Of a DNA stretch of 64,000 nt, positions 58,109 to 64,000 are shown piece after piece. Origin of the DNA: Mesorhizobium sp. WSM4311. Its GTDB lineage: Bacteria > Pseudomonadota > Alphaproteobacteria > Rhizobiales > Rhizobiaceae. Below the pieces are notes generated by a model, which was not told the DNA's origin, made no database searches, and was given only the letters and a program-made list of their open reading frames with translations. The number at the start of each line of letters is the position of its first letter. Position 1 is the stretch's first letter. The stretch lies in NCBI RefSeq assembly GCF_002295115.1, contig NZ_NSFV01000008.1, positions 1 to 64,000 on the forward strand. The letters run 5' to 3'. The position numbers and the translations under genes were made by a program.

Positions 58109-58942
58109 ATGAAAATCAAGACTTCAATCCATCCTTCCTCCGTCGTGGAAGAGGGCGCTCAAATCGGTCAGGGCGTGCGCATAGGGCCGTTCTGCCACAT
58201 CAGCGCCGAGGCCGTGATCGGCGATGGTGTCGAACTGGTCAGCCATGTCTCCGTCATAGGCGCGACCACCATCGGCGCCTCGACCAAGGTCTATCCGATG
58301 GCGACATTGGGCGCACCGCCGCAGAACACCAAACACAAGGGCGGCCGCACGACGCTGGTCATCGGCGCCAACTGCACCATCCGCGAAGGCGTCACGATGC
58401 ATGTCGGCACCGACACCAGCCGCGGCGAAACGACAGTGGGCGACAATGGCAATTTCCTTGCCTACGCCCACATCGCCCATGATTGCGTTGTCGGCAAGAA
58501 CGCTACCTTCGCCAATGGCGCGACGCTGGGCGGCCACTGCGAGATTGGCGACAACGTCTACATAGGCGGCCTCAGTGCCGTTCATCAATTCGTGCGCGTC
58601 GGCGACAATGCCTTTCTTGGCGGGTGCTCGGCCTTCGTTGGTGACGTCATTCCCTATGCCATTGCCGTCGGCAACCGCGCCAGCTTGCGCGGTTTGAACA
58701 TCATCGGCCTCAAGCGCGCCGGTCTACCGCGTTCCGAAATCCATCTGTTGCGCAAAGCCTACAAGACAATTTTCGACCGCTCCCGCACCGTCGGCGAGAA
58801 CATCGAATCCGCCAAGGCCGAGTTCGCCTCTTCGCCGACCGCCATGAAGATCGTCGACTTCATCAGCAGTCGCGGCAAGCGGCACTATGCAGTGCCATCG
58901 CTAAAAGGCAGCGATGGCGACGATACCGACGATGAAGACTGA
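58109..58942 (+). CDS. lpxA: UDP-N-acetylglucosamine acyltransferase LpxA
   Basis: The product is 277 aa, hexapeptide beta-helix. IHPSSVVEEGAQIGQGVRIG, AYAHIAHDCVVGKNATFANG (catalytic His in the AHDC stretch) and VYIGGLSAVHQFVRVGDNAF are the LpxA motifs. The C-terminal helices end in an acidic tail. It performs the first lipid A step. The ATG at 58109 is used; a GTG two codons earlier is possible. Confidence 0.95.
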   Translation: MKIKTSIHPSSVVEEGAQIGQGVRIGPFCHISAEAVIGDGVELVSHVSVIGATTIGASTKVYPMATLGAPPQNTKHKGGRTTLVIGANCTIREGVTMHVGTDTSRGETTVGDNGNFLAYAHIAHDCVVGKNATFANGATLGGHCEIGDNVYIGGLSAVHQFVRVGDNAFLGGCSAFVGDVIPYAIAVGNRASLRGLNIIGLKRAGLPRSEIHLLRKAYKTIFDRSRTVGENIESAKAEFASSPTAMKIVDFISSRGKRHYAVPSLKGSDGDDTDDED

Positions 58943-59828
58943 GGCCGCTTCCGCCGGTCTTGATCTCCCGCCAGATGCCAGGGTCGGCATCATCGCAGGC
59001 GGCGGCAGTCTTCCGGTCGAAGTCGCGGCGGGCTCGGCCGGGCAAGGGTATCCGCCCTTCATCGTCCTCATGGAGGGCGAAGCCGACCGTCTGCCGGAAT
59101 TGTGCCGGTACGAGCATGAGACCCTTGCCCTGGAGGCGATAGGCTCGCTTATTCCTTTGCTCAAACGCCACCGGATTACCCATCTGGTGCTTGCCGGCGA
59201 GATCAAGCGCCGGCCAAGGCTGACGCATCTGCGCCCAAGCCTTAGCCTGCTGGCGGTGATACCAATTGTTGTCATGGCGCTGGCGCGTGGCGACGATGGC
59301 TTGCTGAAGGTGGTGGCGCGCGGTCTTGAGGCGCGAGGGATTAAGGTCATGGGCGCCCACGAGATCGTGCCGAGCCTGGTCGCCGCCGAAGGCGTCTTGA
59401 CCAAAGCGGCGCCGCAGAAATCGGATTGGCGCGACATCGAGGCAGGCTTTGCGGCGGCGAAGGCCATCGGGGCGCTGGATATCGGCCAGGCGGCGATCGC
59501 GGTCGGCGGCCGGGCCATCGCGCTCGAGGGTATCGAGGGTACGGCCGGATTGCTCGACCGCGCCAAACCGCTGCGTGGCCACGGCCGTATCGCCGGCAAG
59601 ACCCGCGGCGTCCTGGTCAAATGCGCCAAGCCTGGCCAGGAACTGCGCGCGGACCTTCCGTCCATCGGGCCGCAGACGGTCGAAGCGGCCCATGTGGCGG
59701 GGCTTGCCGGCATTGCCGTCGAAGCAGGGCGCTCGCTGATCCTCGAAGGCCCCGCGACACTGTCGCGCGCCAATGAACTTGGCCTGTTCATCGTCGGCTT
59801 GGCCGCAGCGGAGCCCGCGCATGGCTGA
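58914..59828 (+). CDS. lpxI: UDP-2,3-diacylglucosamine pyrophosphatase LpxI
   Basis: The product is 304 aa. VGIIAGGGSLPVEVAAGSAG, HLVLAGEIKRRPRLTHLRPS, IGALDIGQAAIAVGGRAIAL and GHGRIAGKTRGVLVKCAKPG match LpxI (former DUF1009), which replaces LpxH in many alphaproteobacteria. It overlaps lpxA by 29 bp from the ATG at 58914 (AAAAGG upstream) or 11 bp from 58932, and overlaps lpxB by 8 bp. Confidence 0.93.
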   Translation: MATIPTMKTEAASAGLDLPPDARVGIIAGGGSLPVEVAAGSAGQGYPPFIVLMEGEADRLPELCRYEHETLALEAIGSLIPLLKRHRITHLVLAGEIKRRPRLTHLRPSLSLLAVIPIVVMALARGDDGLLKVVARGLEARGIKVMGAHEIVPSLVAAEGVLTKAAPQKSDWRDIEAGFAAAKAIGALDIGQAAIAVGGRAIALEGIEGTAGLLDRAKPLRGHGRIAGKTRGVLVKCAKPGQELRADLPSIGPQTVEAAHVAGLAGIAVEAGRSLILEGPATLSRANELGLFIVGLAAAEPAHG

Positions 59829-60993
59829 CAAGGGGCTGAAGATCGCGATCGTCGCCGGCGAGGAATCGGGTGACCTGCTTGGCGCCGACATCGTGCGCTC
59901 GCTCCGCCAGATAACAGGTCGCGAGGTGCAGCTTGTTGGCCTCGGCGGCCGGCATCTCAGCGAATTGGGCCTGGTGTCCCCCTTTGATGCCGGTGAGATC
60001 GCGCTGATGGGTTTCAGTGCCGTCCTGCGCGATCTGCCGCGTCTCATCAGGCGGATCGGTCAACTGGCCAAAACCATCGCCGAGGAAAAGCCGGACTGCC
60101 TGGTCACCATCGACAGTCCGGACTTTTCCTTGCGCGTCGCCAGGAAGGTGCGGGCGGCCAATCCGTCGATACCGATCATCCACTATGTCTGCCCGAGCGT
60201 CTGGGCCTGGCGGCCGGGCAGGGCGGTGGCGATGAAGCCCTATGTCGACCACATCCTCTGCATCCTGCCGTTCGAGGTGAAGGAGCTCGACCGGCTGGGC
60301 GGCCCGCCGGGCACCTATGTCGGGCATCGCCTGACGCATGATGCGGGCGTTCTTGCCGCCCAGAAGGCGCAGGCCTTGCCGCGCGATCTTGCCCAGGACC
60401 GGATCAAGACATTGCTCGTCCTGCCGGGCTCGCGGCGCGGCGAGGTACGGCGGCTGATCGAACCATTCGGCGAGACCGTGTCGATGCTGCGCGCGCGCGG
60501 GAATCGGCTGCGACTGCTGCTACCGACGGTTCCGCATGTCGCCGATCTCGTCAAATCCTCGGTCAACCGTTGGGACGAAAAACCCGAAATCATCGTTGAT
60601 CCGCAACGCAAATGGCAGGCTTTCGGCAGGGCCGACGCCGCGCTGATCGCATCGGGAACCGTATCGCTGGAACTGGCTTTGGCTGGTGTGCCGATGGTGT
60701 CGTCCTACAGGCTCGATCCGGTCGCCCGTGCAGTTGCGCCGTATCTTGTTTCGGTCTGGTCGGCGCTGCTGCCCAATCTCATCTCGGATCGCGCCCTTAT
60801 CCCGGAGTTCTACAACGAGTACGTCAAGCCGAACAATCTGGCTCGCCAACTGGAAGCGTTGTTCGCCGACAGCGGCATGCGCGCCTGGCAGAAGGACGGC
60901 TTTGCCGAGATCGCGCGGCGCATGGCGACGGACAGGCCATCGGGTGAGATCGCGGCGGGCGTGGTGCTGCGCCATATAAAAAAGGCGCCCTGA
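59821..60993 (+). CDS. lpxB: Lipid A disaccharide synthase LpxB
   Basis: The product is 390 aa, GT19. IAIVAGEESGDLLGADIVRS, VTIDSPDFSLRVARKVRAAN, IHYVCPSVWAWRPGRAVAMK and VLPGSRRGEVRRL are the LpxB blocks, with ALIASGTVSLELALAGVPMV near the end. It joins lipid X and UDP-diacylglucosamine. Its last five codons form the first arm of the terminator, with the stop codon in the loop region. Confidence 0.95.
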   Translation: MADKGLKIAIVAGEESGDLLGADIVRSLRQITGREVQLVGLGGRHLSELGLVSPFDAGEIALMGFSAVLRDLPRLIRRIGQLAKTIAEEKPDCLVTIDSPDFSLRVARKVRAANPSIPIIHYVCPSVWAWRPGRAVAMKPYVDHILCILPFEVKELDRLGGPPGTYVGHRLTHDAGVLAAQKAQALPRDLAQDRIKTLLVLPGSRRGEVRRLIEPFGETVSMLRARGNRLRLLLPTVPHVADLVKSSVNRWDEKPEIIVDPQRKWQAFGRADAALIASGTVSLELALAGVPMVSSYRLDPVARAVAPYLVSVWSALLPNLISDRALIPEFYNEYVKPNNLARQLEALFADSGMRAWQKDGFAEIARRMATDRPSGEIAAGVVLRHIKKAP

Positions 60994-61008
60994 GAGGCGC
61001 CTTTTTTA
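60977..61008. terminator. Rho-independent terminator overlapping the lpxB stop
   Basis: AAAAAAGGCGCC and GGCGCCTTTTTT pair as a 12-bp stem around a 6-base loop (60990-60995) that contains the TGA stop of lpxB (60991-60993). The A and T tracts on both sides allow it to serve lpxB and the convergent gltA. Confidence 0.9.
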
Positions 61009-61026
61009 TGATCTAGACAGCTTCGG

Positions 61027-62355
61027 TCAGCGCTTGGCGATCGGCACGTAGTCGCGCTCCGGCGCACCGGTGTAGAGCTGGCGCGGGCGGCCGATCTTCT
61101 GGCGCGGATCCTCGATCATCTCCTTCCACTGCGCGATCCAGCCGACGGTGCGGGCGACCGCGAACAGCACGGTGAACATCGTGGTGGGGAAGCCCAGGGC
61201 CTTCAGCGTGATGCCGGAATAGAAGTCGACATTCGGATAGAGCTTCTTCTCGATGAAATAGGGATCGGTCAGCGCGATCTTTTCCAGTTCCATGGCGATG
61301 TCGAGCAGCGGATCGTCCTTGATGCCGAGTTCGCCCAGCACCTCGTGCGCCGTCTTCTGCATGATTTTCGCTCGAGGATCGTAGTTCTTGTAGACGCGGT
61401 GGCCAAAGCCCATCAGCCGGAACGGGTCGTCCTTGTCCTTGGCGCGGGCGATGAACTCCGGGATGTGATCAACATGGCCGATCTCGCCCAGCATGTTCAG
61501 CGCCGCTTCATTGGCGCCACCATGGGCCGGGCCCCACAGGCATGCAATGCCGGCGGCGATGCAGGCGAACGGGTTGGCGCCCGAAGAGCCGGCGAGGCGA
61601 ACCGTCGAGGTCGAGGCATTCTGCTCGTGATCGGCGTGCAGGATGAATATGCGCTCCATGGCGCGCGCCAGCACCGGGTTGATCTTGTACTCCTCGCACG
61701 GCACGGCAAAGCACATATGCAGGAAGTTTGCCGCGAAACCGAGATCGTTCTTCGGGTAAATGAAGGGCTGGCCGATGTGATACTTGTAGGCCATGGCCGC
61801 GATCGTCGGCATCTTGGCGATCAGACGCATCGACGCCACCATGCGCTGGTATGGGTCCGAGATGTCGGTGGAGTCGTGATAGAAGGCCGACAGCGCGCCG
61901 ACCACGCCGCACATGACTGCCATCGGGTGAGCGTCGCGGCGGAAGCCGGTGAAGAAGCGCGACATCTGCTCGTGCACCATGGTGTGGCGCGTCACGCGGT
62001 AGTCGAAATCGTCCTTCTGCGCCTTTGTCGGCAGTTCACCGTAGAGCAGGAGGTAGCAGACTTCGAGGAAGTCACCGTGTTCGGCCAGCTGGTCGATCGG
62101 ATAGCCGCGGTGCAGGAGAATACCGGCATCGCCGTCGATGAAGGTGATCTCGGACTCACAACTTGCCGTCGAAGTGAAGCCGGGGTCGTAGGTGAAGGCG
62201 CCGGTCGTGCTGTAGAGCGAGGCGATGTCGATGACGTCGGGTCCGACGGAGCCGCTTCGCACCTTGAATTCATGGGTCTTGCCGGCGAATTGAAGCGTTG
62301 CGATAGCCTCTTGGTTCGCGCCGCCCACATCCAGTTTTTTCGCAGCTTCGGTCAT
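61027..62355 (-). CDS. gltA: Citrate synthase (type II)
   Basis: The product is 442 aa. [60 protein letters not shown] and [20 protein letters not shown] carry the active-site His residues, and the conserved Asp lies in PNVDFYSGI. It condenses acetyl-CoA and oxaloacetate. The length and the N-terminal beta domain fit hexameric, NADH-sensitive type II enzymes. It is convergent with lpxB and shares the terminator. Confidence 0.96.
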   Translation of the reverse strand: MTEAAKKLDVGGANQEAIATLQFAGKTHEFKVRSGSVGPDVIDIASLYSTTGAFTYDPGFTSTASCESEITFIDGDAGILLHRGYPIDQLAEHGDFLEVCYLLLYGELPTKAQKDDFDYRVTRHTMVHEQMSRFFTGFRRDAHPMAVMCGVVGALSAFYHDSTDISDPYQRMVASMRLIAKMPTIAAMAYKYHIGQPFIYPKNDLGFAANFLHMCFAVPCEEYKINPVLARAMERIFILHADHEQNASTSTVRLAGSSGANPFACIAAGIACLWGPAHGGANEAALNMLGEIGHVDHIPEFIARAKDKDDPFRLMGFGHRVYKNYDPRAKIMQKTAHEVLGELGIKDDPLLDIAMELEKIALTDPYFIEKKLYPNVDFYSGITLKALGFPTTMFTVLFAVARTVGWIAQWKEMIEDPRQKIGRPRQLYTGAPERDYVPIAKR

Positions 62356-62538
62356 TGCAAACTCCTTGTTGTTTCCTCATGCCGGCAAAGGCAAATTCTG
62401 CAGAGCGACACGTCGAAATCACCGCAATGCGCGTATTCGCCACCGCATTTTAGGAGGTGCGTGCCAGATTGGGCCAAGGCCTAATGTTGCACTGCGAAAC
62501 GCCCCTTTCAATGCCAATCTTCTTGGGCCAGTTCGCTC

Positions 62539-63963
62539 CTAATCGATTTGATCCGCTATGCGCGCCAGGCTTTCCTCGCGCCCAAGCACGGCAAGCACGT
62601 CGAACACGCCGGGCGAGGTGCTTTTGCCGGTCAGCGCGGCCCGCAACGGTTGGGCCACGGCGCCAAGCTTGTGGCCACCGGCCAGCGCATAGTCGCGGAT
62701 CGCGGCTTCCGCCGCGGCCGCCGTCCAGTCGCTCGACAGCCCATTCAAAGCTTCGTGAGCGCCGCGCAGGATTTTGCGGGCACCGTCATTGAGCAGGAGG
62801 GCCGCCTTCTCGTCGACCGGCAGCGGGCGCGTAGCGAACAGATAGGCCGCGCCATCGACGAGTTCGACCAGCGTCTTGGCGCGCTCCTTCAGGCCCGGAA
62901 GCGCCGCCAGCAACTGCGCCTTGTTGTGTTCGTTGAGGCGCGCGGCCATCGCCGGGCCGCCCTCGAGATAGGGCAGGGTGGCGATGAAGATGTCCAACAG
63001 CTCCGCGTCGGCCATGCGCCGCATATGCGCGCCGTTGATGGCTTCCAGCTTGGCGAAATCGAAGCGGGCAGCGCCCTTGTTGACGTCGCCGATATCGAAC
63101 CAGGAGATCATGTCCTTGATCGACATGATCTCGTCATCGCCATGACTCCAGCCCAGTCGCGCCAGATAGTTGAGCAGTGCCTCCGGCAGGTAGCCCATGG
63201 CCCGATAGGCTTCGACGCCGAGCGCGCCATGGCGCTTCGACAGCTTGGCGCCATCGGCGCCATGGATCAGCGGGATGTGCGACATAGACGGCACGTCCCA
63301 GCCCATGGCGTTGTAGATCACGGTCTGGCGGGCGGCATTGGTCAGGTGGTCGTCGCCGCGGATGATGTGCGTGACACCCATGTCATGATCGTCGACGACG
63401 ACGGCATGCATATAGGTCGGGTTGCCGTCCGAACGCAGGATGATGAAGTCGTCGAGATCCTTGTTGGGGAAGCGCACCTCGCCCTGGACGCGGTCATGGA
63501 CGATCGTCTCGCCTTCGGTCGGCGCCTTGATGCGGATGGCGCCCTTGACGCCCGCAGGCGCCTCCGAGGGGCTGCGGTCGCGCCACTGGCCGTTGTAGCG
63601 CGGCGGCAGGCCCTTGGCCCGTGCTGCCTCGCGCATGGCTTCGAGCTCGGCCGGCGTTTCGTAGCTGTAATAGGCCTTGCCCATGCGAACGAGTTCTTCG
63701 GCGACCTCGCGGTGGCGCGGCGCGCGCTCGAATTGCGAGACCGCGTCGCCGTCCCAGGTCAAGCCGAGCCAGGTGAGGCCGTCGAGGATGGCGGCCGTCG
63801 CGGCGGCGGTCGAACGCTCGCGATCGGTGTCCTCGATGCGCAGCAGCATCGTGCCGCCGGTGTGTTTGGCATAGAGCCAGTTGAACAGCGCCGTGCGCGC
63901 GCCGCCGATGTGCAGATAGCCGGTGGGCGAGGGGGCAAAACGGGTGACGACCTTGTCGGACAT
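62539..63963 (-). CDS. gltX: Glutamyl-tRNA synthetase
   Basis: The product is 474 aa. [20 protein letters not shown] has the HIGH-type motif, and [20 protein letters not shown] the KMSKS-type motif. [11 protein letters not shown] and [20 protein letters not shown] are further class I GluRS blocks. The ATG at 63963 is preferred, with a second ATG at 63981 six codons upstream. The presence of gatC-gatA implies that a GluRS also misacylates tRNA-Gln, as usual in this group. It is 183 bases from gltA. Confidence 0.96.
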   Translation of the reverse strand: MSDKVVTRFAPSPTGYLHIGGARTALFNWLYAKHTGGTMLLRIEDTDRERSTAAATAAILDGLTWLGLTWDGDAVSQFERAPRHREVAEELVRMGKAYYSYETPAELEAMREAARAKGLPPRYNGQWRDRSPSEAPAGVKGAIRIKAPTEGETIVHDRVQGEVRFPNKDLDDFIILRSDGNPTYMHAVVVDDHDMGVTHIIRGDDHLTNAARQTVIYNAMGWDVPSMSHIPLIHGADGAKLSKRHGALGVEAYRAMGYLPEALLNYLARLGWSHGDDEIMSIKDMISWFDIGDVNKGAARFDFAKLEAINGAHMRRMADAELLDIFIATLPYLEGGPAMAARLNEHNKAQLLAALPGLKERAKTLVELVDGAAYLFATRPLPVDEKAALLLNDGARKILRGAHEALNGLSSDWTAAAAEAAIRDYALAGGHKLGAVAQPLRAALTGKSTSPGVFDVLAVLGREESLARIADQID

Positions 63964-64000
63964 GAAACTCTCGGAAACCATCTGAAGCGGGGTGCGGCTG

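Overview
The window looks like chromosomal DNA from a rhizobial alphaproteobacterium, most probably Mesorhizobium or a close relative (Phyllobacteriaceae). The reasons are high GC, gene order typical of Hyphomicrobiales (rpsB-tsf, pyrH-frr-uppS-cdsA-rseP-bamA-lpxD-fabZ-lpxA-lpxI-lpxB, clpS-clpA, gatC-gatA), an oxygen-sensing FixL/FixJ pair, an ALA-synthase-type hemA and phasins. The species is inferred, not proven. No rRNA, tRNA, insertion sequence, phage or CRISPR array was recognised.

Bases 1-9120 form a compact low-oxygen island. Six 14-bp FNR/FixK-type dyads (TTGAT-N4-ATCAA class) were read by eye at 223, 432, 3898, 7451, 7831 and 8848. At four of them the dyad centre lies 59-70 bp before the SD-supported start codon, as expected for a class II activator site at -41.5. 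The genes are hemA (5' end only), a phasin-like gene with a c-type cytochrome, fixL-fixJ, a tandem universal stress protein coupled to an MgtA-type P-type ATPase, a DUF6455 protein and a CBS-BON protein. Two relics, of a universal stress protein and of a DUF2231 membrane protein, show that the island has been losing parts. No fixK or fnrN is in view.

Bases 9121-12070 look like a decaying accessory patch. An OafA-like acyltransferase-SGNH gene is split by one extra base in a G6 run, and a hypothetical gene appears to be shifted at an A4 run.

Bases 12174-18370 are a carbohydrate and osmoprotection operon: a GT4 glycosyltransferase, a glycogen-debranching-like amylo-1,6-glucosidase, membrane-anchored trehalose-6-phosphate synthase (otsA) and phosphatase (otsB). 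A good EcfG-type general-stress promoter precedes otsA.

Bases 18380-44795 hold mostly housekeeping genes: dprA-plsY, pyrB with a dihydroorotase homologue that has lost its catalytic residues, an AidB-like acyl-CoA dehydrogenase, ruvX, gatC-acetyltransferase-gatA, sdaA, a J-domain protein, a D,D-carboxypeptidase with a SPOR domain, a second phasin behind two PhaR-type operators, clpS-clpA, and small metabolic and envelope genes including eipB.

Bases 44800-64000 are the translation, membrane and lipid A block from rpsB to lpxB, followed on the minus strand by gltA and gltX. A LysR regulator with a divergent NTF2-like/aldo-keto reductase pair interrupts the block between tsf and pyrH.
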